A model generated the notes under the pieces. That model did no database searches. It was given only the letters and a program-made list of their open reading frames with translations, and was not told the DNA's origin. Position numbers and translations under genes: made by a program. This document shows positions 45,028-55,372 of a DNA stretch of 64,000 nt, piece after piece. The DNA is taken from the NCBI GenBank assembly GCA_002189035.1, contig CM007989.1:5053001-5117000 (forward strand). The letters run 5' to 3'. Numbering within the stretch: the first letter of the stretch is position 1; each line of letters begins with the position of its first letter. The stretch comes from Utricularia gibba. Its lineage: Eukaryota; Streptophyta; Magnoliopsida; Lamiales; Lentibulariaceae.

Positions 45028-47276
45028 TCAAAAATTAAAGTGCAGGAGGGATGGGGGATTAACGGGAGGATTGGCAGAGGAACCGGTATGTCGTTCCATC
45101 CTTGCTCTCAGCTTGGCATCATTCTCTCGCCCTATCCTCGCCCAAATCAATGCAGTCAGCCGCTCTCGATCAGCTTCAAACCCGAACTCCGAAGCATGAT
45201 ATATGCCAGCAATGACGTCCAACATATTTTCATCCTTCTTTAGCGGGTCAATCCCTGCGAAACGCGGATCGGTGAAGGATAGCCCAAACTCCCAGCTGAA
45301 CTAACACCTCTGCCGGTACAAGAGAAGGCCGATTAAATATCCAGCGTAAATAGCTGATAACTCGGAAAAGCAGGCCGAGTTCACGAAGTCTTCCAAAAGC
45401 CTTCCGCGAGATGCCTCCATGTTGAGCAGCTCCACCTCTAGGGCCGAAACACAATCCTTGGCTTGTTTTAACTCTGCCTCAGCCTCCTCGAGTTGCACCT
45501 TGAAACCTTCCTTCTCGGAGTTGGCGTCTTCAATTGCCTTCCCCATTTCACTAACCCGGTTCTGCAACTCCTCTGCTCTGCGGGTACACTTCCCAAGCAT
45601 ACTTCTCAATGCGCTCCTTTCCTCCCCCATTGACCTTATATTGGCATCCTGAGCCACGAGTTGAGCCTAAAGCTGAGAAACTTCCTTCGAATGGGACCCC
45701 ATTTCCTTGGCCATCCCCATCCGAACGTCAAAACCTAGGACAAAATCGGCAAGTAAGGAGCCGAATATATATGATTCCAAAAGAGAGAGAGAGTACCTGC
45801 CAAATCCTTTTAAGTACAATCTCCGGCTGAACTCCCGAAAGATTCGGGAAAGCCTCCTCTAAAGCTCTTCGCAGCTTCGCGGGGACCGAAGAGGGGAGAA
45901 GAGCCGGATCCTCCCTTACTTGAATTGGAGGAGTAGGAATCCCCCCGCATTACTCGGAGGGATCGATGTAGAAGCATCAGCCGAAATAAGCCCAGTGCCG
46001 GGAATGGGACCTTCACTGAATATCGGAGAGGGAGGAAGCCTTTCTTTCCCTTTTCCCGACAAGGGAGGAGTCTCTTCCCGAGTCCCGGAAACCTCAACCA
46101 CTTGATCCTCTGGAAGGTGACCGGCAGCATCCGAGTGAGCTAAGGGTGAATCGGCCTAGGAGAAAAGTTGAAAGGGCCACCAGAAGTTAGACAAACCTGT
46201 GCAGAAGGAGCCGCACCCAATTCCTGCATTCGGCGCATCTCAGCAGAAAAGCGCGCCATCACCGAATCTTCCAAAGCGTTCTGTCGAGACATCTTCTCAA
46301 TTGCATATCAAAGCCGAAAAAACGGTGAAACGCGATAAAGAAAATACAAGATAAGGAAGCAGAACCTGGCTAAATCTTTGCTTTTTAGGAGGTCGCTACG
46401 CAGAAACCTAAACCCTTTTTCTCTTGTTTTGGGTTAAAGGCCGAGTAGGGGATTCGGGGGCCGGATCAGAGGGAAGAGGGGATACCGGTTCAGAGGTAGG
46501 GAGTGCAGCCGAGCCAGAAGGGATATTATGTGGAGATTGCAAAAGAAGTCGATACTCCAAATCGGAACCCGGAGGAATAAGAAAGTCAGGCCACTGCCCA
46601 TCCCGGTCACGACCAAGAATTCCGCATGCCGATAAGGATTCTTGTGAAAGCATCAGGGCCCGAGACTCGAATCTAACGGAGCATTCACCCAGTCTCCGAG
46701 ATTCTTTAGAGGGACATAAACGCCCTTAAAACTTTACTTGGAAAGGCACGGGGGCTTAATTGGAAAGTTCCACCTGGCCTCAGATGGGGGAGTGACCCAA
46801 ATGAAGGATGACCACCAGTTATGATGGGTATCAGGAGCTCTAAGGACGAAATCGGGGTGGTCTTCAAATCGGCGAAATTGGAAATGAGAGAAACCATGCA
46901 GGTGGTGCTTAGCCTTACGGACGGCAATTTTGAAAAGTTGGAAGAAATCCACCAGAGTCATATTCGGGTCCAAACCCGCCGAATAGAAGAGAAAGGTGGT
47001 GAAACATAAAGTTGAGGAAAGACAGAAAAGAGGAATGGAGAACATGTTCAAGAATTGAACGATGAGGGGATGGAGTGGAAAGTGGAGACCGCTCTCCAGG
47101 TAAGCCATAGGGATAGGAAGGCTGAATCTGGGAAGGGGTCGTTCCCCTGTCCCCCACAGTATCTGACTATCCCTAGCAGGACTAACGACGTACTCATCGG
47201 GAATCAAATATTTGGTCCGAATGGCGGGGATGTTCAATTCGCTAGATTTTCTACCCATCGTAGTTGAGGGAGTCAA
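45028..47276 (-). pseudogene. Antisense ORF of element A (putative gypsy-type transposon protein)
   Basis: Some Tat-lineage elements carry an extra gene on the opposite strand between pol and the 3' LTR; its function is unknown. The N-terminal part (46734-47276) has YLIPDEYVVSPARDSQILWG, PMAYLESGLHFPLHPLIVQF and LVDFFQLFKIAVR, like the 'putative gypsy type transposon' domain. After breaks comes a Pro/Ser-rich part ending LTQNKRKRV (46408-46653). The part at 45301-45657 is a coiled coil (EERSALRSMLGKCTRRAEEL, KQAKDCVSALEVELLNMEAS), and the tail at 45028-45225 reads DVIAGIYHASEFGFEADRER. Stops and shifts separate the parts. Translation survives better here than in the sense pol. Confidence 0.7.
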
Positions 47277-47749
47277 GAAGTGGAGAAACTAAGAACGAGC
47301 GGAAAGAACCCTAGGAGAAAGAGACCCAAAAAAGGAGGGAACCCGAGCCCCCAAAAGACTGAGCGGAAAAGATGAAGGGTAGATTGGTACCTTTGAAGAC
47401 TTCCTTCTCTGGCGGATTTCACGGCGGCAAACGCGATGGGTGAGCACGACGGAGTTCAGGAAGCACTGAAATCATGCGAGCGAACCAAAAAGGCAAAGGG
47501 GAAAAATGACGGAAAGAACGTCTATTAATAGGGGAAATACTTGGGAGACGAAACGATGCATCGTTTAGAATGCCTAGAATGGGCGGGAAAAAACGTGGCA
47601 AGCCCAAGAGGTGACGTGTGGCACGGAATTCGGTCTTAATCGATTTGAGGCTCCCTCATGAAAAGTAGTAGGCTTGAAATCGGCGCAGTATTAATTCTGA
47701 TTCCCCGATTTACTCGGAAGGGCCAATATCGGCAAATCAGAGGGCTGAA
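47277..47749. other. Element A, region before the 3' LTR
   Basis: No gene. It should contain the promoter of the antisense ORF and the polypurine tract (CAGAGGGCTGAA directly before TGATGGGG). The minus frame 47419-47607 has no motif. Confidence 0.5.
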
Positions 47750-48277
47750 TGATGGGGTACAAATCGGGTATAATCAGCCGATCTCTGAAAAGCTTCCAAA
47801 AGAGATCTTGAAGGGATAATGCCGACCCACAAACTGATATCTGTCAGAAATCTGACAGATATGGCCGTATGGCACAGTCCGAATAGTGGCCGAATTACGG
47901 CATGACAAAAGACTGATATCTGAAAAGCTAGATCGCATAGCAGGAGCACAAGGCAGCCGATGTTTGCAGACACTAGGATTCGGTCAGGTCGAAATCTCCT
48001 ATAAGTAGAAGAAACCACAACAAAGAGGAGGTTGGAATCAAAAGATTTCTTCAATTTGTATTATTCTCTTCGTGACCTTCATCTAATGAAGCTCTTTTCC
48101 GGCGAGCTCCGGCAGCTCCGTGGTTTTTCCGCTTTCCGGCGGTTTCCACGTAAAAAATCCTTGCTCACTCTTATTTCAATCGAACCAACCATGAAGAACG
48201 TGACTAAGTGTAGCATTCTCGATCGCACCTGTCATCTTAAATCGGCTTCCCACCCGATATCGATTTCACAAATAACA
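47750..48277 (+). repeat. Element A 3' LTR
   Basis: 528 bp, TGATGGGGTACAAATC ... AATAACA, followed by TSD TCGCC. Complete, unlike the 5' LTR. Confidence 0.85.
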
Positions 48278-48282
48278 TCGCC

Positions 48283-48440
48283 AAAATTCTATTACATTGT
48301 AGATGTTTTACATAAGTGATGAGGCTGAGGTGGACAACAGTCATATGAAAGTTGTATAGCTAGATCTTCATTACTCGGTAGTCATCTTTGTGTCTAATGC
48401 TGGTTTGTCATCATTGTATCTGTTAGGCTCTAATTTAATA
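48283..48440 (-). repeat. Copia left LTR, second part
   Basis: AAAATTCTATTACATTGTAG and the following sequence match 54777-54934. It continues the part at 34595-34627 that lies on the other side of elements A and B. Confidence 0.8.
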
Positions 48441-48539
48441 TCTCTCTAAAGCTGAGTTTGGGCTAAAGATGAAGATTTGACCGCAATTGCTTCAATTGGG
48501 TTTCTTAAAGCCATCAGTAATCTGATATTTTCTGGTTGT

Positions 48540-49020
48540 GTATTGAGTGATGAGCTTGCCCATTGCTACTTGCTCTCATATATAATGGAATCAAGATCTA
48601 TATGTTTGCTATGAGAGCGTTGAACTAGATTGATCTTCATATGTAGAGCACTAAGATTGTGACATTTTAGGATAGGGGTTGAGAATGATATTTTGAGCTC
48701 TATTAGAAGATGCTCTATCCAAGTCAATTAGGCTGATATGTGTGTCAAAGTTCAGTATTCAGCTTCTATGCTAGAACAAGAGGCTTTAGTTTGCTTCTTG
48801 GCACACCATGAAATTGGATTTGCACGAAGAAAGATGCAGAAATCAATTGCTAATTTTGGGTGATTGGACCATTTTCCCAATCCGCATCTAAAAAGCCACT
48901 GATAGATAATTCCTTAAGAATGTTGAAATGAAGTCCAAGTTGTAACATCCCTTTCAGGTATCTTAATATTCTTCTATCTTGCTGCATATGACTATGTTGG
49001 AGCACTCATGAATTGGGAAA
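48540..49020 (-). pseudogene. Copia RNase H remnant
   Basis: In broken minus frames the copia RNase H order is seen: QFMSAPT, RRILRYLKGMLQLGLHFN, SGFLDADWENGPIT, FLRANPISWCAKKQTKASCS, SIEAEY and LTWIEHLL. Stops and shifts throughout. It belongs to the outer copia element. Confidence 0.8.
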
Positions 49021-49079
49021 ACATACATTAATCAAGTTATTTTCAGTAAAGATGCAATTTGGTCCAATTTTCCCATAGT

Positions 49080-50739
49080 TCAAGTGCAAGGTGGTTTTAT
49101 TGTTCCTCCAAGCCGATGTACGTCCGCATAGGGGTTGGACCGCACTATTTGACCAGTCTACAAATTTTTATGAGTACAAGGACAATAGGGGAATTACAAG
49201 TCGGAATGTAAAGGAAAGATAAGAAAAGTTGGCAAAAAAGAAGGCAAGAATCTCACAACAAATGTAACTAACTACGATTGACGTGCGAGACTGGTGTGAA
49301 TAAAGAAAAGAAATGATTTGCTACCTATATAATTCCTTACTCTCCAGAATATTGAGAAGAGCCCTTCTTCGGAGACTGTTTTTGGCTCGAGGATTCTTCT
49401 ATTATAGAGAGAGTTTCTCTCTTTAGAGTGTTTTTATGATTGGATGGAAGAGAAGGCAAAGGAGAGGCATTCCAGTGTGACAATGAGACTAATCTCCGAC
49501 ATTAGAAGTGTATCTAAGACATGAACGAAAGATAAGGAGGCTCGGGAACCTGCAATTTGAGATGAAGAAGACAAGGAAAATACCAAAATTGGAGAATCAA
49601 ACAAACATTTTTTTTTTGTAAATCTTATTTCTTGCATCATATTGTATGAACATGAACATTATTTCCTTGTGTTTTTAATTTCCAACAAATTCGAATGCTT
49701 TCATCATCTCATTTGCGTACTTTGTTTGAGTTTAAGAACTAGTAGAAGTCTTTTATTGATTTAAGTTAGAGTAGAAAGCCACTTCAAGAAAATCCCCCAT
49801 TTAATCTAATGCACACATAGGATCAACAACTAAAAATCATTTTCTCCTTGTGGATCGACTTGGACTTACTGTTGCTACAATAATTTCTTTGTGAATGTAA
49901 TGTGGTTTGTTTGTTTAGCTTACAAATTACTTGTGATAAGGAAAACCTTTAAACTTGCAACATCTATAGAATTTTCCATCCGTCAATAGCATGCTCTAAG
50001 AGTGATGGTTTACAACATTTGGTATAATCCAATGGCATGGCTTGAGGTTTGCACTCCAGCATCTGACTTTGAGGTGGGCATAGGTACAGGTTGACCCGCC
50101 TGACCCGTGGGTCAACACGTATTGTACGCATACGAGTCACCAGTACCTATGTTAGACAAGCATGAAACAAGTCACTCAAAAACAAGAACGGGATGACCCA
50201 TCTGGTTGAACCAACCCAAAAGAGCCCAATCAAAGTTGGGATAAATTTCAGGCCAAGCATGAGACCTAGCCTATTGTAAGCTCCACACCAAGGGCAGGAT
50301 GTGGAAAAGCGTGAGCATCTCACTGCAGCCTACTACTTTATTAATTGAATTGTGATTTAAACGACCCAGTAACACGTACTCGGGTGACCCATGGCCCATG
50401 GCTTGACCTGCCTAGGGTGACCCATGACCCAGCGGGTTATGACTTGTGCCCATGTCTAATCTAAGTGCATTCCAAACTTGTATAAGCATAGTGGGTCTCA
50501 GAGATGCATCCCAGTGGCAGTGCGCTGCACCTCAACCGCGAAAAAGTGATATAAGTCCCTAAAATATTTAGTGACAAATCGTAGTTGCAGCAAATATACC
50601 ATTGTTTTTAATAGTGTCACGAAAGAGCCTATTGAACCATGTGAGGAGTGTAGGATGAATAAGGAAGGTATGTCCTTCTATAGGAAAAACCATTGGATAG
50701 AAGAAATGAACTTAGCCTATTGAACCATGCTCGAGTGTC
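49080..50739. other. Unassigned segment within copia
   Basis: Here the end of the RT and the RT-RNase H linker should lie, but no such translation is visible over 1.6 kb. No transposon termini were recognised. A 16-bp direct repeat AGCCTATTGAACCATG occurs at 50626-50641 and 50714-50729. It could be an old insertion with lost ends or filler DNA. Confidence 0.4.
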
Positions 50740-51390
50740 TTATTTAAGACCATAGAATGTCTTGTTTAATTTGCATATATGTTGTGGGTGCATCGGGCCT
50801 TTCATCCTTGAGGGTTGTTTCATAAATACATCATTTTGGATGTATCTATGAAGAAATGCATTCTTAATATCTAATTGTCTTAATGACCAGCCCCAGTGTA
50901 GTGCAAATGTGAGAATAATGCTGATTGTGACAGGTTTAACCATTTGAGAGAAAGTCTCCAAGTAGTCTAAACCTACTAGTTTGTAGCCTTGTACAACCAA
51001 CCGTACTTTGAGTTTCTCTAAAGATCCATTTGTACTTAGTTTTACTCTATATATCCATTTTGAGACTCTAACATGCATATCCTTATGATATGGCACAAGA
51101 GTCCATGTGTTGATAGCTTGTAGGGCTTGCATTTTTTCAATCATTGTATGCTTCCATCTTGCATGTTGAAGAGCATCAGAAATTGTCAGTGGTAAATAGG
51201 GAATTTGAGAGTCGATGTTGATGCATAAAGCGTATTTTAGGTGTGGTTTGAATATTGCCTTGGCCTTAGTGACCATGTTGTGCATGTTTGCAGGGATTTG
51301 ATTATCAGTAGATTCATAGGTATGGCTACTTGAATGCATAGAGATTGTCTCTTCAGCACTTAATTGATTTGTCTCTGTAGGAAAATTCAT
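50740..51390 (-). pseudogene. Copia reverse transcriptase, N-terminal half
   Basis: Copia-type RT start: ALQHARWKHTMIEKMQALQA, then NTWTLVPYHKDMHVRVSKWI (usual NxTWxLV...GxKWVYKVK), KVRLVVQGYKLVGLDYLETF, LTFALHWGWSLRQLDIKNAF and LHRYIQNDVFMKQP. It ends at NKTFYGLK; the usual continuation QAPRAW and the YxDD motif are absent. This frame is open over 216 residues but truncated. Confidence 0.9.
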
Positions 51391-51559
51391 GTATGACTGT
51401 AGAGCATTTCCAAAAGAAGTAGAGGATCCTTCTGTTATGCCAGAAAATTGGACTGGTGTGGATATGGTAGGAGCACAAGGTATTTCACCAACACTACTAG
51501 TACATAGTGGGTTTGTTATAGGAAGAGTGATCCAAGTGTCATAGGTGAAAATCTAGTTG

Positions 51560-52340
51560 TGAGGAGGTATTTTGAGAGTAAGGATATGAAAATATTGAAA
51601 ATAGGTTTTTTTGAAAATCATATGTCTAGATATATATATACTTCTTCCTTTGAGATCTGAGTACTTATATTCCTTGTGTTACTCATTGTAACAAAGAAAC
51701 ACACAAGGATTTGTCTTGAGGTCAAACTTGCTCCGTTTGTGATCCTATGTGTAAGGTAACCTGCAACCAAAGATTCTTAGAAAATCATAAGTAGGGTGTT
51801 TTTGGAATAGAAAATAATATGGTGTTGTTAATGACAGTACTCGACAATCATTTTATCATGAAAATAGCAGTTTTGAAAGGAGGTGTGTGAGGACAAAAGC
51901 ATCGGTAGATGGTTTTAGATGAAAAGAGGTGTTTTTTCAAGAAGTTGTTAATAAAATCTCCTCCTCCATCTGATTGAAATATTTTGATAGTAGAGTTAAA
52001 ATAGTTTTGAATAGATGCATTGTTTCATAACCGGGAAATAGTTTTGAAATGTGGGTGAACAAGATGACAATGCTAGGTTTCTGCACTGGTTACATTTGTT
52101 GGTTTCAAAACAAGGCTTGATAGACTTGATTCTGAGGGACACGTGGGCTAAGGGTGGATAGATCACCGATTTTGGTCTCCTTTATTAATTTAAAGTGCTT
52201 GCTCAAATCCTTTAAAGACAAACCATGTTTAGTAAATTCACAACATAGAGAAGGATGCTTATTGATGTGACCTTGTAATCTGAAGAGATTCGCAATCCAC
52301 GAAGATGTGGTGATTTTGAGTCTTAGAAAGGAACTCACCC
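51560..52340 (-). pseudogene. Copia integrase remnant
   Basis: Heavily broken minus-strand translation. ILFSIPKTPYL, LWLQVTLHIGS and KSLCVSLLQ match the end of the copia integrase region (xxLFGKxPxYxxLRxFGCxxxP and CxFLGY). No clear DDE residues could be placed. The 52105-52338 frame was not recognised in itself. Confidence 0.55.
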
Positions 52341-52731
52341 AAGTTTACCCTAAGAAAAATAAATCTCTTGCAACCAAACTATGAAAGAAAGGAAAATTAG
52401 GAGCTATACTTCAGAAAAAAAAGGAATTGGAAGTGATAATTTTAGGATATCATAAGCTCAAGAGTTTGATAAGTCAACAATATTTAAGCACTCAAAGAAG
52501 AAAAAAATTCTCACAAGATTCATGAAATGAGCAAAAGGTGCTTCAAAGAGTACATTTCTAGAATATTTATACTCTAGGATTGGGATCTAAAATTACTAAG
52601 CCCAAACTAAATATAAAAAAAAGACTACCAAGCCTAATAAGAAACATCAAACATGATGGCATATCTTGAGTTCTAAAGTAGATCCACTTTAAAGTAGTTG
52701 AGCTCCTCTAGTAATAAGGCTTCAAACCCAA

Positions 52732-53385
52732 TGATAACATATATTTTTGAGTGATGGAGTATATGGAAATTACTCATATTGTGCTACAAAAATCATGTTT
52801 TATTGCCTAGTTCTATATTTTTGTGCATAGTATCGTAGTTATGTTATTTTAGTCTTAGTTGGGACTAAATCGTAGATTTAGTCTTAGTTGGTAGTGAAAC
52901 CCAGCTTAACAACCCTAATTAGAGGTAGACCAAAGATTAGGGGGAAAACAAGAGTCCAGTAGACCTAGACTTTGTGTGTTAGTCGTTTGATTTATGGTTT
53001 GTGTGAACTTGTTTAGTGGAGCAAGCTCAAATTGACGTAACATAAAACCTATTAGTCCGAAAGCACCATGCAGAAAGCATATGCCCCCTAGGAGTCCCAA
53101 GGCATCACCCATTTTATTGCAGGAACAATCGAGTTTAGAAGCTTGTTACTTTTCTTTACTTTATTTTATCATAACTTTGACTTAGTCCTAGTTAAGACCA
53201 ATTCCTTCACGTGACACTGATCTCATACATTAACTTTCACATAACAAGCACCTAGCTCCTTGTGTTCGACCCTAGTCCACTATGCTCATATTTTCCATAT
53301 GATTTGAGGTGAATTAGATTTATAAATTTTATTTGATATGAGAAATTTTCAAATTAACGACTTTGCATAAATTTTTCGTTTATCA
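52732..53385 (+). mobile_element. Solo LTR, 5-bp TSD CCCAA, inside copia
   Basis: 654 bp, TGATAACATATATTTTTGAG ... TTTTTCGTTTATCA, flanked by CCCAA at 52727-52731 and 53386-53390. Same family as 31240-32399 but in the opposite orientation and with less internal sequence. It lies between the copia integrase and protease remnants, so it inserted after the copia element. Confidence 0.88.
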
Positions 53386-53390
53386 CCCAA

Positions 53391-54741
53391 TATCTAACCC
53401 AATATTGTGGAGGAGACACTTGAGTGATGCTTCAATCTTCTTGGTCTTACTTCTTGTGATTGGTCCTAGTGGAATGACATTATTATCTAAGGTATCCACC
53501 TGTGCAACATCCTCAACATTCTTCAAATGTCATTCATTATCTTTCTGAGTTAATCACTTATGCATCATTTTACTAAATGATAATAAATTCTTCTGCAAGT
53601 TAGGGACATATACATTATCAAGAGTTGGTTGGAGGTTGTAAGAGTTGGAAGCTACCAACATCAATTATAGGTAAAGTTCCTCCATTTCCTACTACTACTT
53701 AATCCTACCCATTTTAAGTTATGATATTGCTAAAAAAATTTGGATTTTTGACCTTGTGTTACGTAGCCAGGTATCAATCGTCCAATCTGTGTCATAAACC
53801 ATGTTATCAAGTGTTAGTGTTGCAAGTGCTTGAGGGAGTTCATGCATTGATTTTGTAGATGGCTGAACTTGCTATTGTAGTTTTTTGAGATGCTATCAGA
53901 TTTATGCTACATGCCCTTGAACTCAATAGATTTGACATGTTTCATTCTTATACAACTCTAATTTTGCTGGAGTCATTCTCTTTTGACTCAATCTTGAGAT
54001 AGATTTTTGCTGACTCAATTGTGAATAATGGTCAGGTTGGTGAGACATTTGTGATGGTGTTGGTGGTCATCCTAATAAGGTTTGAGTACGTTGTTGTTGA
54101 TGTGGCTATAAAACTCTTCTAGTGGAATTGAAATTCCCATTGTGAATAGTTCGTGAATTCTAATGTTGAACAAGATATCCCAATAGATACAAGGGATATT
54201 ACCTACAGAAATTCTATCTACTTTCAAGATATTATATTTGAGACAACAACTCTACATAGGTTGGTCTTGGTGGTTAGAGCAACTGTTGCAAAGTCAGCAT
54301 ATCTTCTTTCAAGACTCTATAATAGGTGAAAAGCTGTCAATTTTGCATCAAGGGGGCAACTTATAGCTTCAAGATTTTCATAAATTCCAATGAACTAGCC
54401 TTGGCTTTGGTAGTGGTGGTGATTGTGTGAGAGGATGGGACAGGTCTTGGCTTTCAAGAAGCGCTTCGACTTGTTCTTTCCATGATAGAAAGTCGGCCCT
54501 CTTCAACATGGTGATGACGTAGCTAGATAACAAGTATGATGATATCATTTGTGTTTTTTTGTACTATAGGTTTGATGAGTGAGAGCAAGAGAAGGATTTT
54601 AGAATGTTATAACTGCATGCAAGAGGACAAGATATGTTGAGTAGAGCAATAAAAGGGGAACAAGAAGATTGAGTTTCAATTGCAAGTGGATGAGGAAGAG
54701 TGTGAGGATTGTTTGGTAGAATGCAAGATGCTCTGATACAA
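53391..54741 (-). pseudogene. Copia gag-protease remnant
   Basis: Broken minus translation. YVPNLQKNLLSFSKMMHK (about 53570-53640) matches the segment after the protease (VPNLxxNLLSxSKL). LTLDNMVYDTDWTIDTW (about 53740-53820) aligns with the protease region, where the active-site DTGA has become DTWL. TCQIYxVQGHVA may be the zinc knuckle with a lost Cys. The gag part toward 54741 is not readable. Confidence 0.6.
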
Positions 54742-54934
54742 GGATAAAAATTTTTGTATTGTTCATTCATCACCAAAAATTCTATTACATCATAGATGTT
54801 TTATACAAGCGATGAGGCTAGGGTGGGCAATGGCCATATGACTGTGTTATAGATAGATCTTCAATATTGGATTGTCATCATTGCATCTAATGCTAAGTAA
54901 TCATCATTCTGTGTATTAGGCTTTGAATTAACAA
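54742..54934 (-). repeat. Copia right (5') LTR with adjacent primer site
   Basis: 193 bp; on minus it begins TGTTAATTCAAAGCC and is followed by TTGTATCAGAGC at 54741-54730. Outer TSD AGCAT at 54935-54939. Confidence 0.8.
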
Positions 54935-55117
54935 GCATAATTTCAACCTACTCATTTACATAGTACCAACACACAAAACTCTACCAAAAACCTAAAAAAT
55001 AAACATACCCTTGTTAGCTGATAGATTTACTCAATAAATTGGAAGAACATTGTGTCATATGTAAGTTCTTTTTTTTGGGCATAGAAATTGATAGCTTTTT
55101 CGTGTGTAGAACACAAA

Positions 55118-55350
55118 ATCTTGCATGATATCAAAGCTGGTTCAATCAAGAATCACCAACAATAATTAGACTAACACATCAACAAAAACAGAATTTGAAA
55201 AGTGTACCTAACTCAAACCCATCTATAGTGTAAGATTTCTATTTTTTTTAAGCAACCTCACTTTTGGATTATGGCAACTGACTTTGCAGCTCAAGCACAA
55301 TTTCCACCTCCTATATTCATTGAAATGGATTATGATATATGGAGAAGAAG
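55118..55350 (+). pseudogene. Second copia fragment: primer site and gag start
   Basis: TGATATCAAAGC at about 55126 resembles the Met-tRNA primer site. From 55271 MATDFAAQAQFPPPIFIEMD then YDIWRRR resembles the usual gag opening (FxxPxFxGxNYDxWxxxM). A stop follows. It is plus-oriented, unlike the large copia element, and is cut off by the LTR starting at 55373. Confidence 0.45.
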
Positions 55351-55372
55351 ATAATGTATGACATAATGTATG

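Larger units (their letters stand above)
34628..48277 (+). mobile_element. Element A: Tat-like Ty3/gypsy deletion derivative
   Basis: The TSD TCGCC is present at 34623-34627 and 48278-48282. The 3' LTR is 47750-48277 (528 bp, TGATGGGGTAC...AATAACA). The 5' LTR is 34628-34895 plus 42930 to about 43105 (split by element B), missing its last 90 bp or so and any primer-binding site. Without B the element is about 5.6 kb. It holds a gag N-terminal part fused to the integrase C-terminus, then a 53-bp tandem repeat and a long antisense reading frame before the 3' LTR. It cannot move by itself. The Tat assignment rests on the gag/integrase residues and the antisense ORF. Confidence 0.85.
34595..54934 (-). 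mobile_element. Ty1/copia retrotransposon, outermost shell of the nest
   Basis: The TSD AGCAT is present at 34590-34594 and 54935-54939. The left LTR is 34595-34627 plus 48283-48440 (split by element A). The right LTR is 54742-54934. Both are about 191-193 bp and clearly alike. Just inside the right LTR the minus strand reads TTGTATCAGAGC, a primer-binding site like that for initiator Met-tRNA. A purine-rich tract lies beside the left LTR (GCTTTAGAGAGA on minus). Coding remnants run gag/protease, integrase, RT, RNase H from right to left. They are heavily mutated. It contains elements A and B, a solo LTR, and an unexplained segment at about 49080-50739. Confidence 0.85.
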
